Origin: Selenomonadaceae bacterium | Lineage (GTDB): Bacteria > Bacillota > Negativicutes > Selenomonadales > Selenomonadaceae | Direction of reading: 5' to 3' | Assembly: GCA_024698045.1 (NCBI GenBank) | Contig: JAILRS010000030.1 | Span: 1 to 64,000, forward strand | DNA length: 64,000 bases | Shown here: positions 44,484 through 54,709 of the stretch, one piece after another | Layout of the letters: every line of letters begins with the position of its first letter | Position numbering within the stretch: position 1 is the stretch's first letter | Notes under the pieces: model-generated | Databases searched by the model: none | What the model saw: only the letters and a program-made list of their open reading frames with translations | What the model was told of the DNA's origin: nothing | Made by a program: the position numbers and the translations under genes

Positions 44484-45254
44484 TCAACCGATTATTTCAA
44501 GTTGTCTTTGCTTAAATGTCACGGGCGTCAAATTCATTTCGCGAATGAAATCAAGCGCAACCGCAAAATAATTTCCCACCGCGTCAACTCTATGGGCATC
44601 GGAACCTATTGTGACGAAACGCCCACCGAGTTCGCGGTATTTTTTGTAGACGGGCACGAGTTCCGATATTGCGCGTTTACTGCCGAATCGGCGCGTATTT
44701 ACCTCCAGAACTTTTTTACGGTCGACGATAATTTTTAAAACCTTGTCGATATCTGCGCAGAAGGTTTGATAATCAATTTCGGGATTTTCGTAGGGCGCGG
44801 CGCGGCAAATGTAATCGATATGCCCGAGCGCGTCGAAATCGCAAACCTCAACTTCCTGCGCCATCTGCTCAAAATATTTGCGGTAAGCGGTTACCTTATC
44901 TTTGTCCGCATAAAATTCGGGGTAATAAATATCCAAATCGTCGACGAGATGAATTGAGCCGATAACAAAATCAAAATCGGCTTGCGCAATAAATTTTTCG
45001 TTTTCGGTACGCGCGAATTTCCTCAAACCGACTTCAACGCCCAATCTTACTTTGTCGCCGCGAAAATTTTTATATTCCTCCATATAAGTCGTCGGATTGA
45101 ACGAAAAACTTTTGCCGTCGAGTTCAAGTCCGTAGTCAAAATGTTCCGTGAAGACCACACCTAAATTTAATTCTTCGGCGCGTGCTACGGCTTCGGCGGC
45201 TTGCATTTCGGAATCGGCGGAAAATTTTGTGTGCATATGCGAATCAAAAATCAT
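44484..45254 (-). CDS. Histidinol-phosphatase, PHP family (HisK/HisJ-type)
   Basis: 256 residues from ATG 45254 with GGAG 6 bases upstream. PHP metallophosphatase: FDSHMHTKFSADS at the start (HxH metal ligands), TEHFDYG, LGVEVG, GSIHLVDD, ALGHIDYICR, EVNTRRFG, TIGSDAHRVDAVG. These are the metal ligands of the trinuclear site. Assigned to histidinol phosphate by family resemblance; other phosphoesters are possible since no his genes are near. Confidence 0.85.
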   Translation of the reverse strand: MIFDSHMHTKFSADSEMQAAEAVARAEELNLGVVFTEHFDYGLELDGKSFSFNPTTYMEEYKNFRGDKVRLGVEVGLRKFARTENEKFIAQADFDFVIGSIHLVDDLDIYYPEFYADKDKVTAYRKYFEQMAQEVEVCDFDALGHIDYICRAAPYENPEIDYQTFCADIDKVLKIIVDRKKVLEVNTRRFGSKRAISELVPVYKKYRELGGRFVTIGSDAHRVDAVGNYFAVALDFIREMNLTPVTFKQRQLEIIG

Positions 45255-45443
45255 TTGTATCTCCTTTGTCGCCAATTGTATTTCAAGCGCAGTGTAGTCG
45301 TTTGAATTTTCCGTGTCAATATTTCCGCCTTAAAGGATATCACAACGATTATCGCGAAATTTTTTTGACATGCAAAAAGGGTTGACGGCAAAGTTAGGGA
45401 ATTAAAGGCAAGTAATTATATCAGGAAAGCGAAGTGAAATTTC

Positions 45444-46715
45444 ATGGCGGATAAAGATTTGTTTCCTTACAATTTGGCAATCGTGGCGATTTTCAAAAAC
45501 GAGGGTCATTATCTCGAGGAATGGATAGAATATCATTTGCTTGCCGGCGTCGAGCATTTTTACCTTTACAATAACGACAGCACCGATAATTATGCCGAAG
45601 TACTCGAACAGTATATCGAAGCAAATATTGTTACATTGATAGATTTTCCCGGCGATGTTATACAGTTACCTGCATATAACGACGCACTGATGAAATTCAG
45701 ATTTCATTGCAGATACATTGCCTTCGTAGACATTGACGAGTTTATATTTCCGCGCACGGGACAAAGTATCGTTGAAGTAGTCGACGAAGTTTTATCGAAA
45801 GATGAAAGTGCCGCGGCGTTGGCAATTAACTGGCAGGTGTTCGGCTCAAACGGACAGGAGAAGGCAGATTATTCAAAGGGCGTACTTGAAAGATTTACGC
45901 GCCGCGCTCCCCGTGATTGGAAACCGGATTTAGATAGCCGTGAAGAAGTGTCTAACGGAAATACTCACGTTAAAAGTATCGTGAATCCCCGTAAAGTTAG
46001 TTGCTGTGTTAATCCGCATTACGCTACATATTACCAAGGCTATCATGCGGTAAACGAAAACGGCGGTATTGTAAAATTTTTCAAAAACGATCCTGTGACG
46101 TCCGATAAAATCGTCGTAAATCATTACTACCTTAAATCATTTGAAGAACGTTGTATAAAGAAAAAGCGTGGTCGTGCTGCCATTAATGTCAAATACAAAG
46201 ACGAGAATTTTGATATATTTGACCGTAACGAAGAATTTGACGACAGCATTTTAAAATATCGCAACGAGCGTGAAAAAGTTTTTGTTGTGGAAAACGATAC
46301 GCACAGATTTAAACGAGTTGAAAAGAATTTATTTGACACTTTGACTCAATATTCTCCGGCAAATGTTCCGAAAGAGTTTTTTTACAAAAGGTTTGACATA
46401 TTTTTGACGTGTCGCGCTTTGGGCGAATTGCTGAAAACAAAAATTGGAAAACATACGTCGGAAGAATTTGCACTTGTTTGGATTAATCAAATATTACAAC
46501 AAACAGAAGTTATGTATTTGGCAGATTATCAACTTATGGTGGAAGTGTTGCCTGATATTCTCGCAAGACCCTACCCGATTTGCGGAAAAATTTTAAAGCA
46601 AGTCCGCGAGCAAGTGATTTATATCCTTTGTACGGTATCCAAACGTCGATTTAATCCCCAGGCTTACACGAAATTCAAGTACATAGAACGACTGTTAAAT
46701 TTGTTCGAGGTATGA
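45444..46715 (+). CDS. GT92-like glycosyltransferase (DUF23), copy 1
   Basis: 423 residues. N-terminal GT-A-type domain: AIVAIFKNEGHYLEEWIEYH, then FYLYNNDSTDN, YIAFVDIDEFIFP (D-x-D metal site), and a W-V/QVFGSNG block, as in the GT92/DUF23 family. The C-terminal 150 residues are helical. No membrane segments. Likely adds sugars to a surface polysaccharide or glycoprotein; the acceptor is unknown. The ribosome binding site is weak. The following gene is a diverged copy in the same operon. Confidence 0.82.
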   Translation: MADKDLFPYNLAIVAIFKNEGHYLEEWIEYHLLAGVEHFYLYNNDSTDNYAEVLEQYIEANIVTLIDFPGDVIQLPAYNDALMKFRFHCRYIAFVDIDEFIFPRTGQSIVEVVDEVLSKDESAAALAINWQVFGSNGQEKADYSKGVLERFTRRAPRDWKPDLDSREEVSNGNTHVKSIVNPRKVSCCVNPHYATYYQGYHAVNENGGIVKFFKNDPVTSDKIVVNHYYLKSFEERCIKKKRGRAAINVKYKDENFDIFDRNEEFDDSILKYRNEREKVFVVENDTHRFKRVEKNLFDTLTQYSPANVPKEFFYKRFDIFLTCRALGELLKTKIGKHTSEEFALVWINQILQQTEVMYLADYQLMVEVLPDILARPYPICGKILKQVREQVIYILCTVSKRRFNPQAYTKFKYIERLLNLFEV

Positions 46716-46717
46716 TT

Positions 46718-48013
46718 ATGGTTGATAAAAATGTTTTTCTCCATGAGTTGGCGGCGGTGACTTTGTTGCGGAAGGGCGACAGTCACTACCTGAAAGAATG
46801 GCTTGATTATCATCTGGTTGCCGGTGTGGATCATTTCATAATTTACGACGCTACGGGTAATGATGATGTTCACGAAATTTTACAGCCCTACTTTGAAAAT
46901 CAACAAGTCGATTATTTCAACGCGCCCAATGAAAGTGAGCAAGTGCCGCCCTATAATGACGCAGTCAGCAAATTTAAATACGTCTGCAGGTATATGACTT
47001 TTCTTGCCGTCGACGAGTTTATTTTCCCGAAAAATAATCTGAACATTGTTGAAACCGTTGACGAAATTTTATCTGATATTCCGCAGGCGGTTGCGCTTGC
47101 AGTCAATTGGCAAGTATTCGGCTCCAACGATTTGGAGAAAGCAGATTATTCCGTCGGAGTTTTGGAAAGATTCACGAGCCGCGCTCAAAGTGATTGGTAT
47201 GAAGATGCGACAGATGAAACTTTGCCCGTCGGAAATATTCACGTCACGACAATCGCCAATCCGCGCTACATTCGCTACATTGTCAATCCTCACTTCGCTT
47301 ACTACTGCAACGGAAGTTTTGCGGTGAATTCCGACGGCGAATATGTTCCTTACTGGGGAAATAAACCCGTGTTGAGCGATAAAATTGTCGTCAATGCTTA
47401 CGTGACCAAATCGGCGGAAGAATATCAAGTGCGTCATGACGATATGACCGACTTTGAAAAAAACAATCGCAACGACGTAAAAGACGACAGCATAATCGGT
47501 TATCGCGATACTCGTGCGCATAATTATATCCCGAAAGAAAAATTCAATCGTGAAAAATGTTTTGCCGAATTGGAAAAAATTTTACTGTTCGCCACGCGCA
47601 AAAACGTTCCCAAAGAATTTTTCGAGGGCAAGTTGGAAATGTTTTTGACATGTCGCGCGCTCGCCGAAGTTTTACGCTTTAACTTCCCGAGAGATAAGCG
47701 CGGCCGTTCATTGGAAAATCTCGCGCTTCGAGCATTGAATCGTACTTTCGAAAATAAAATCACTCTGGCCGAAATTATGTTGATGTTTGACGCGTTGCCG
47801 CATATTCTGACTTTGCCTTATGATGTCGTTGATGAGATCTACAAGAATTGTATAAATTTAATCAACCAACTCATAAAAATGTTTTACAACGGTAAAAAGT
47901 GGCAGAACTTTGTCGATATGCAAAAGTATTTGGATTTGATGAAGGCATTCGGGCGGCAACGTTCCATTGCCAAAACAAAATTAACCGCAACATTAAAAAC
48001 TACACCGAAATGA
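46718..48013 (+). CDS. GT92-like glycosyltransferase (DUF23), copy 2
   Basis: 431 residues from ATG 46718 (GAGG 7 bases upstream), three bases after copy 1. Same blocks: KEWLDYHLVAGVDHFIIYD, YMTFLAVDEFIFPKNN (V-D instead of I-D), WQVFGSND, VKR-type tail. In copy 1 the metal motif reads DIDEF and here AVDEF, so the first Asp is lost; metal binding may rely on the second Asp only. The C-terminal 35 residues are a basic helical extension. Confidence 0.8.
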   Translation: MVDKNVFLHELAAVTLLRKGDSHYLKEWLDYHLVAGVDHFIIYDATGNDDVHEILQPYFENQQVDYFNAPNESEQVPPYNDAVSKFKYVCRYMTFLAVDEFIFPKNNLNIVETVDEILSDIPQAVALAVNWQVFGSNDLEKADYSVGVLERFTSRAQSDWYEDATDETLPVGNIHVTTIANPRYIRYIVNPHFAYYCNGSFAVNSDGEYVPYWGNKPVLSDKIVVNAYVTKSAEEYQVRHDDMTDFEKNNRNDVKDDSIIGYRDTRAHNYIPKEKFNREKCFAELEKILLFATRKNVPKEFFEGKLEMFLTCRALAEVLRFNFPRDKRGRSLENLALRALNRTFENKITLAEIMLMFDALPHILTLPYDVVDEIYKNCINLINQLIKMFYNGKKWQNFVDMQKYLDLMKAFGRQRSIAKTKLTATLKTTPK

Positions 48014-48064
48014 TTTCTCGGAAGTATCGGCAGTTAATTTTCTATTCGAAAAGGGGATGATGTA

Positions 48065-51000
48065 ATGCTTGATTCAAAAGATGTCATGCACAATTCACAG
48101 AATATTTATTATCGTTCGACGGTAGGCGCGGCGGAAGCAGGTTCCCAAATGCGTCTCGGTATTCTCCTGCGTACGAAAGAAAGTATCAAACAAGTTTTAC
48201 TGCATACTTGGGCGGACGGTACCGGTGAAAAATGGTCTAACCTGTCAACCAAAGACAATGCCAAAGCTCCCGAGAAATTTTATTCGTTGACGATAAAAAT
48301 GCCCGAGCGCGGCGGTTTGATGTGGTATTTCTTTATCGTGGTAACGAGCGATCGCACTTACTACTACGGAAATAATCACGAGCTTTTGGGCGGCGTGGGC
48401 GAACTCTACGATCACATTCCTCCGGCGTATCAAATAACCGTCTATCAAAAAGGCGCGAAAACTCCCGATTGGTTCAAGCATTCTGTCATGTACCAAATTT
48501 TTCCCGACAGATTTTACCGTGACGGTAACGAGATAATCGAAAAAGAAGGCGCAGTCTATCACGCAAAATGGAGCGACGACCCGATGTATTTCAAGGACGT
48601 CACGACCAAAGAAATTGTAGCCTATGACTTTTTCGGCGGAAATTTGCGCGGCGTCGAGAAGAAATTAGACTACCTGAAAGATTTGGGCATATCGGCAATT
48701 TATTTTAATCCCGTGTTTGAATCCGAAAGTAATCACCACTACGACACGGGCGATTATCATAAGATTGATCCGATTTTAGGCACTAACGAAGATTTTAAAC
48801 ATTTGATAGACACGGCGAAGGCGAAGGGCATTCGTATAATCATTGACGGCGTCTTTAGTCATACGGGTAGCAACAGTAAATATTTCAACCGCGACGGAAA
48901 ATATGACACGGTTGGCGCATTCCAGTCGAAAGATTCGCCGTACTATGAATGGTATGATTTCAGAAATTACCCGACGGATTATGACAGCTGGTGGAATTTC
49001 CACACCCTGCCCAATGTCCGCGAGACTACTCCTTCGTACATGGATTTCATTATCCGTGATAAAAACAGTGTCCTTAAACATTGGATGCGCGAGGGAATCA
49101 GCGGCTGGCGTCTTGATGTCATTGACGAATTGCCCGCAGAATTCAGCCGTTTATTTTTTGCCGAGCTGAAAAAAATAAATCCCGATGCCGTCATGATTGG
49201 TGAAGTTTGGGAAGATGCTTCCAATAAAATTGCTTACGGTGTTCAACGTCAATATCTGTGCGGCTACGAAATGGATTCGGCAATGAATTACCCGTTGCGT
49301 GCACATATCTTCGACTTTATCCTCGGGCAAATCGACGGCGAACTTTGTATGCGGCGTATGGAAAGTCTGCGCGAAAATTATCCGAAAGAAAATTTCTACG
49401 CGATGATGAATTTGATTTCAAGTCATGACATCATGAGACCTATGACGATTTTCGGCGAGGCTCCTTATTACGATCAAATGCCTGCGCAGGAACAATCACG
49501 ATTCAAATTGGATGCCGAAGCGGAGAAATTGGGTAAGGCGCGATTGAAAATGGCGGCATTGTGGCAAATGACTTACCCCGGTGTGCCGTGCATTTATTAC
49601 GGCGATGAAGTAGGTATGCAGGGCTTCAAAGATCCTACCAACCGCAGACCTTACCCGTGGGGCGGCGGAGATCAAGATTTGTTGAAGACCTACAAAAAGT
49701 TTATCGCTCTGCGCAATGAAAAACTTGTCTTGCAGACTGGCGAATTACTTCCTTTGCCATCTAAGGGCGATATCGTTGCGTTCGCTCGTGTTATCCGTAA
49801 CGGTCACGATGTCTTCGGAGTAACGGCGGAAAATGATATTTATCTTGCGGCATTCAATCGTTCTAAGACACGCGCCAAAGAAGTTTCCTTCGACGTGAGT
49901 GATTTTGCCAACGGTGTATTTGTCGACGCCTTTGACGAAGAAAATCCGAAATGTCAATATCACGTCACGCGCGGCAGAGTAACTTTCACGCTCGGCGCAT
50001 TGGAAGGAATTTTGTTACATCACATTCCGCAACAACAGAATTACGATCGTCGCGCAGGTATCTTGTTACATCCGACTTGTTTGCCTTCAAAATACGGTAT
50101 CGGCGATTTGGGCAAAGAGGCCTTTGATTTCGTCGACTATCTCAAATCTGCAGGACAAAGTATCTGGCAAATCCTGCCGCTCAATCCTGTCGGCTTCGGT
50201 TATTCTCCGTATCAATCGCCGTCCGCCTTCGCAGGTAATCCAATGTTGATTTCTATCGATTCGCTCATCGAATTTGGTTTGCTCGAGGAAGACGATGTAA
50301 AAGTCCCCGCGAAACTTGCGAAAAATAAATCGGTCGACTTTGAGGCCGTGGAGAAACTTAAAGACGCGGCACTTGCCAAAGCTTTTGAAAACTTCAAGGA
50401 ACGTTTGACCAACGACGCAGTTTTAGCTTACGACTTCAAAACTTTCTGCGAAAATCAAAGTTATTGGCTGGATGATTATGCACTGTTCGACGCGATTAAA
50501 CAGAAAAACGATGATACATATTGGGTTGAATGGGATGCGAAAATCAAACAGCGCGATAAAAAAGTTCTCACAGCACTCCGCAAAGAACTTGCCGACGGAA
50601 TTTTATTCACTCAGTTTGAACAGTTTGTCTTTAACGAGCAGTGGAAGAAACTTCACAAATACGCATTGGATCGCGGTATCGAAATTATGGGCGATATGCC
50701 GATTTTCGTTTCGGCGGATAGTGCCGATGCTTGGGCGAATCAAAGCGAATTCATGTTGGATAAGGACGGACATCCCGAACAGGTTGCGGGAGTACCGCCC
50801 GATTATTTCAGTGCTACCGGTCAACTTTGGGGCAATCCTCAATATAATTGGAAAGTCATGGCGGCCAATAAATACAAGTGGTGGAAGTTGCGCTTTAAGA
50901 GAATTTTTGAGATGGTCGACATTGTCCGCGTGGATCATTTCCGTGCGTTTGAATCTTATTGGGCAATTCCGGGCGATGCAAAAACCGCTATGGAAGGCGA

Positions 51001-51541
51001 ATGGATTAAAGGTCCCGGCTTGAATTTCTTCACAGAGATACATAAGGAAATAGGCGACGCGCAAATAGTAGCGGAAGATTTGGGGATTATCACGGACGCC
51101 GTTGACGCTCTGCGACAAGATTGCGGATTCCCCGGCATGAAGGTTTTGCATTTCTCCCTGAACTATAACGAAGACGGACGTATCGGATTTGTCGCACCCG
51201 AAAACAGTATCACCTACACGGGCACACACGATAATAACACTACCGTCGGTTGGTTCATGGAAGATATCGATAACGACAGTAAGGCAACGATAGCCGCGTT
51301 GATTGATGCCGATGTCCGTCGTCCCGATGATGTTTGTAAGAAACTCATTGAATTTGCTTATGCGTCTAATTCGCGCTTCACTATCATTCCTATGCAAGAT
51401 ATTTTGAGATTAGACAGTCATAACCGTATGAACACGCCGGGCACTGTCGGAACAAACTGGGGTTGGCGTCTCAAACCAGACTACGCAACCGAGGCGATAG
51501 CTCCACAACTTAAAGCACTTTGCAACAAATATTTGCGGTAA
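48065..51541 (+). CDS. Fusion of GH13 alpha-glucan hydrolase and GH77 4-alpha-glucanotransferase
   Basis: 1158 residues. Residues 1-130: N-terminal beta domain as in neopullulanases. About 135-650: GH13 barrel with FSHTG, nucleophile Asp351 in GWRLDVIDEL, acid Glu380 in MIGEVWEDA and Asp455 in SSHDI. About 665-1158: MalQ domain starting RAGILLHPTCLPSKYGIGDL, with nucleophile Asp957 in VRVDHFRAFESYW, Glu1004 in AEDLG and Asp1056 in GTHDNNT. All six catalytic acids are present. Breaks down and rearranges glycogen or maltodextrin in the cytoplasm. Similar fusions are annotated in other Negativicutes as bifunctional GlgX/MalQ. AGGGGATG precedes the start. Confidence 0.93.
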   Translation: MLDSKDVMHNSQNIYYRSTVGAAEAGSQMRLGILLRTKESIKQVLLHTWADGTGEKWSNLSTKDNAKAPEKFYSLTIKMPERGGLMWYFFIVVTSDRTYYYGNNHELLGGVGELYDHIPPAYQITVYQKGAKTPDWFKHSVMYQIFPDRFYRDGNEIIEKEGAVYHAKWSDDPMYFKDVTTKEIVAYDFFGGNLRGVEKKLDYLKDLGISAIYFNPVFESESNHHYDTGDYHKIDPILGTNEDFKHLIDTAKAKGIRIIIDGVFSHTGSNSKYFNRDGKYDTVGAFQSKDSPYYEWYDFRNYPTDYDSWWNFHTLPNVRETTPSYMDFIIRDKNSVLKHWMREGISGWRLDVIDELPAEFSRLFFAELKKINPDAVMIGEVWEDASNKIAYGVQRQYLCGYEMDSAMNYPLRAHIFDFILGQIDGELCMRRMESLRENYPKENFYAMMNLISSHDIMRPMTIFGEAPYYDQMPAQEQSRFKLDAEAEKLGKARLKMAALWQMTYPGVPCIYYGDEVGMQGFKDPTNRRPYPWGGGDQDLLKTYKKFIALRNEKLVLQTGELLPLPSKGDIVAFARVIRNGHDVFGVTAENDIYLAAFNRSKTRAKEVSFDVSDFANGVFVDAFDEENPKCQYHVTRGRVTFTLGALEGILLHHIPQQQNYDRRAGILLHPTCLPSKYGIGDLGKEAFDFVDYLKSAGQSIWQILPLNPVGFGYSPYQSPSAFAGNPMLISIDSLIEFGLLEEDDVKVPAKLAKNKSVDFEAVEKLKDAALAKAFENFKERLTNDAVLAYDFKTFCENQSYWLDDYALFDAIKQKNDDTYWVEWDAKIKQRDKKVLTALRKELADGILFTQFEQFVFNEQWKKLHKYALDRGIEIMGDMPIFVSADSADAWANQSEFMLDKDGHPEQVAGVPPDYFSATGQLWGNPQYNWKVMAANKYKWWKLRFKRIFEMVDIVRVDHFRAFESYWAIPGDAKTAMEGEWIKGPGLNFFTEIHKEIGDAQIVAEDLGIITDAVDALRQDCGFPGMKVLHFSLNYNEDGRIGFVAPENSITYTGTHDNNTTVGWFMEDIDNDSKATIAALIDADVRRPDDVCKKLIEFAYASNSRFTIIPMQDILRLDSHNRMNTPGTVGTNWGWRLKPDYATEAIAPQLKALCNKYLR

Positions 51542-51590
51542 ACTTTTCGGCGGCATTACGCTGCTCTAAATTTTAATCTGCGTACGAAAA

Positions 51591-51625
51591 AAGCACCCTC
51601 CGATTTTTGGAAGGTGCTTTTGTTT
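51591..51625. terminator. Terminator after the GH13-GH77 gene
   Basis: AAGCACCCTCC-loop-GGAAGGTGCTT with one C-A mismatch on the plus strand, then TTTTGTTT. On the minus strand the pair is G-U and the T run is TTTTTT, so it works in both directions. Confidence 0.7.
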
Positions 51626-51868
51626 ACATAGCGTTTAAGCGGTGTTAAGATTTAATCACAAGTATCGGGATATAAATTTGCAGCGATTTTTTTACGACGT
51701 TAAAGACAGAAACGGGCAATAGGTATATAATGTCAAGCAATAATTGTGTCGTAAAAAACAAAGGTATGAAGTAAATGCCGAGTGAATTGGTTATAAGGTC
51801 GTATAACAAGTCCGCCGAGATTGAGGAAAATATTTGTTTGATAAGTTTGTAAGATAAGGAAGGTTCTA
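51626..51868 (+). promoter_or_regulatory. Intergenic region with a candidate promoter for the DUF2225 gene
   Basis: 243 AT-rich bases. A TATAAT lies at 51726-51731, with AAGACA (51703-51708) 17 nt upstream as weak -35; a leader of about 130 bases would follow. No RNA structure or repeat was recognised. Confidence 0.3.
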
Positions 51869-52576
51869 ATGGTCGGTCATACTTTTGTCGTCGAGAAACT
51901 CTGTCCGATTTGCGAAAAGATGACACGAGTAGTGAAGACGCGTTCAAGAATACCGGTAACCCGTCGCGATGAAGATGCCTGTACTCATTACAGAGATTTT
52001 AATCCGTACTATTACACGGTTTGGGTGTGTGAACATTGTGGTTTTGCAGCAGACGAAACAACTTTCACTACGAAGATGCCCGACCGTTATTTGGCAATTC
52101 TGCGTTCTGTTCTGTTGAGCAGAAAAATAAATATACCGTTCACGGAAACAAGGACATTGGGCAATGCCACCACTGCCTTTCGTTTGGCGTTGAAATTTTT
52201 GGATATACTTAAGGGTAAATCTTCAAAGAAAGCAAAATATGCTCATCAACTGGCGTGGATATACCGCGACTCGGAAGAACACGAAGACGACGAAAAAGAA
52301 TTCATGTTGAAAGCTGCGCAGTTTTATGAAATAGCATTGGCAAAAGAACATTTTCCGATTGGAGAATTAACGGACAACGCAACGATATATTTGATAGCGG
52401 CGATTTACTATCGGTTAGGCGATTGGCAAAAAGCTACGTCGTTTTTGTCGCGGCTGATAGGAGATCAAACGGTAAGGCAACGAGAGCCGAGAATTTATGA
52501 CAAGGCACGAGATTTATGGGGCGAAATTCGTGCAAGCAAGAAGAACCCCGTCAAGAAGGGCATTATACTTAAATAA
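51869..52576 (+). CDS. DUF2225 protein (zinc-ribbon plus TPR-like helices)
   Basis: 235 residues; AAGGAAGG before the ATG. KLCPICEK (Cys12, Cys15) and VWVCEHCGFAADE supply four Cys for a zinc ribbon in the first 70 residues. The rest is helical with TPR-like ALKFLDILKGKSSKKAKYAH and QFYEIALAKE units, as in DUF2225. Function unknown in the family. 20 bases before the DUF4127 gene, likely co-transcribed. Confidence 0.85.
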   Translation: MVGHTFVVEKLCPICEKMTRVVKTRSRIPVTRRDEDACTHYRDFNPYYYTVWVCEHCGFAADETTFTTKMPDRYLAILRSVLLSRKINIPFTETRTLGNATTAFRLALKFLDILKGKSSKKAKYAHQLAWIYRDSEEHEDDEKEFMLKAAQFYEIALAKEHFPIGELTDNATIYLIAAIYYRLGDWQKATSFLSRLIGDQTVRQREPRIYDKARDLWGEIRASKKNPVKKGIILK

Positions 52577-52595
52577 CGGAGATGATATTGTAAAA

Positions 52596-54209
52596 GTGAA
52601 CAGAAAAAATTTTATGATGCGGCTGCTCACGTGTATTATGTTGGGGCTTTTTATGACGGTGGCGATACCGAATGATTGTGCCGCCCGAAAAAAAGTTGTC
52701 AAAGAAAAATTTCTCTACATACCGCAAGACAATCGCCCGATAGTTGCCAAACAAACAGTTGAAGTTTTGGAAAAGGCGGGAATAGAAGTAGTAATGCCGC
52801 CAATGGAATTCTTGGGCAATCGTGACAAATTGGGGGATCCCGATTTACTTTGGGATTGGTTGAAAAAGAATGCGAAGAAGGATATAACCGCGGCGATAAT
52901 TTCGTCTGACGCAATGATTTACGGAAGTCTTGTCGGTTCACGCAAACACGAATACAGTAGCGATGAAATTTTGGCTCGTGTGGATTTATTCGCGGAATTC
53001 CATAAGAAACATAAGAAGTTGCCGCTGTATGTATTCGGCTCGATAATGAGGACACCGCGTTCGGGTGTTGCTTCCGGTTACGAGGAGCCTGACTATTATC
53101 GTTACTACGGCGCGAATATTTTCCGTTTGACGGAATTAATGGATAAGCAGGAGACTGAAGGCTTGACGACACGCGAAATAAAAGAATTTAATTTCTTGCA
53201 GCGATTGATTCCGCCCAAGGCTCTTGAGGATTGGATGGGACGTCGTGAAAAAAATTTCGCCGTCAATAAAAAATTAATCGACTATGCACGCGAAAACAAT
53301 TTCAGTTATCTGTTACTCGGTCGCGACGATAATGCTCCGTATTCGCAGACACACAATGAAGGACGTAAACTTTTGGAGTACGGGCAAAGTCTCGGCATAA
53401 ACAAATATTTGACGACGGCAGGCATTGACGAAATCGGTCTGGTGATGTTGACACGCGCGGCAAATGAACGCTCTAACACTTCGCCGAAAGTTTTCGTGAA
53501 ATACAATTGGGGACGCGGCGCAGATACAATTCCGGCTTACTCCGACGAGACAATCGGCGATTCGATTAACTCGGCAATAGCGGCAACGGGTGCCACTTCC
53601 GTCGACAACGAAAATGCCGCAGATTTTGTCATGGTAGTCAATACGAATCCCGACGGTATAACTTTCGAGGCGGACAGCAGTCATAATAGCGATAAAACTC
53701 GTACCGGTACAAAATATCTCGTTGATATAATTAGCGATTACGTTGACGAGGGGCGCAAGGTTATTGTTGCCGACGTCGCTTTTTCTAACGGATCCGATAA
53801 TGCATTCATGGAACAGATGATGCGGCGCGGTTTGCTGTTCAAAATCAAATCTTACTCCGGTTGGAATACGCCGACAAATTCATCGGGTTTCGCGCTCAGC
53901 GAGGGAATTTTGACCGCGCGTATGAAAGAAAATGCCGTCAACGAATTACTGTTGCGTCGTTATCTTGATGATTGGGCGTATCAAGCGAATGTAAGAAATA
54001 TCGTGGCGGCACAACTCGATTGGATTGACGGAGATGGGCGTTACGAACTTCTTGACGATAAATCCGATATGGTCATCGACAGTTGTTCGGAGATGCTCGA
54101 AATCTTTGCGCAGAACAATTTACCTAACTTCACCGGTAACGATAATATCCGCGTGCTTTTCCCGTGGAACAGAATGTTTGAGGCAGATATAATCGTCGGC
54201 AGACATTGA
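52596..54209 (+). CDS. Exported DUF4127 protein
   Basis: 537 residues from GTG 52596; GGAG is 14 bases upstream, which is long, so a start at an in-frame ATT nearer the site or ATG 52614 cannot be excluded. N-terminal signal peptide (NFMMRLLTCIMLGLFMTVAI) with likely cleavage after the CAA of NDCAA. FLYIPQDNRPIVAKQTVEVL at the start, SSDAMIYGSLVGSRKH, LLLGRDDNAPYSQTHNEG and DEIGLVMLTRAANE are family blocks. Family members are extracellular proteins of unknown activity. Its C-terminal half ends LFPWNRMFEADI as in the family. Confidence 0.85.
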   Translation: MNRKNFMMRLLTCIMLGLFMTVAIPNDCAARKKVVKEKFLYIPQDNRPIVAKQTVEVLEKAGIEVVMPPMEFLGNRDKLGDPDLLWDWLKKNAKKDITAAIISSDAMIYGSLVGSRKHEYSSDEILARVDLFAEFHKKHKKLPLYVFGSIMRTPRSGVASGYEEPDYYRYYGANIFRLTELMDKQETEGLTTREIKEFNFLQRLIPPKALEDWMGRREKNFAVNKKLIDYARENNFSYLLLGRDDNAPYSQTHNEGRKLLEYGQSLGINKYLTTAGIDEIGLVMLTRAANERSNTSPKVFVKYNWGRGADTIPAYSDETIGDSINSAIAATGATSVDNENAADFVMVVNTNPDGITFEADSSHNSDKTRTGTKYLVDIISDYVDEGRKVIVADVAFSNGSDNAFMEQMMRRGLLFKIKSYSGWNTPTNSSGFALSEGILTARMKENAVNELLLRRYLDDWAYQANVRNIVAAQLDWIDGDGRYELLDDKSDMVIDSCSEMLEIFAQNNLPNFTGNDNIRVLFPWNRMFEADIIVGRH

Positions 54210-54337
54210 CGGAAAATATAAACCGCGATTTTTGCCGTAGTATCATTCGCAATTCTTATTTTCGGTAAAATATCGCCCCTGCTTGCGGTAAAAAAATCAT
54301 AGAAGGAATATCGCAGGTAAATGCAAATTAAAAATAA

Positions 54338-54709
54338 ACCACTTTTATTGTTATCAGCAGTCTTAACCGTGCCAATTACAACATAGAAATTTCTTTCCAA
54401 GCTTTCAAAGAATCCGGCGGCGTTGAATATTCCGCTGACGTTATTTTCGGCGTGCAGTTACTTCTCGGCAAAGACGACAAAGGCAAAGACCTTCCTCGTA
54501 CCTTCGATCACATCGAAGCCGCTAAAAAACAAATCCCTCGCTTAATTCAACTTCAGTGCTTGAAAAATCGGTTCGGCTCTAACTTTAATGTCGGTTTTCT
54601 TTACTATCCCAACGTCGATTTTTTTGAACCTATGAACGACGAAGAATATTTTTCCCGCACTGGTCAATTTGTTAAAACCAAAGGAGATAATAATAATGAC
54701 AACACCTAA
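54338..54709 (+). pseudogene. 3' remnant of a DnaB-like replicative helicase gene
   Basis: Open frame from just after a TAA at 54335-54337 to TAA 54707-54709, with no usable start. The peptide begins TTFIVISSLNRANYN, continues SFQAFKESGGVEYSADVIFG, and has RLIQLQCLKNRFG near the end. These match the last 110 residues of DnaB/phage helicases (ISS.NR.NY, FKESG.IEYSADV..., LKNR.G). The Walker A and earlier parts are missing, so the gene is truncated at its 5' end. T-ending codons (CTT, TCT, CGT) are favoured, unlike the flanking genes, pointing to foreign DNA. Confidence 0.75.

Noticed and set aside
51645..51947. Minus-strand frame with hydrophobic stretches ending before a terminator
   Set aside because: No ATG with ribosome binding site, overlaps the DUF2225 start; kept only as a faint possibility.
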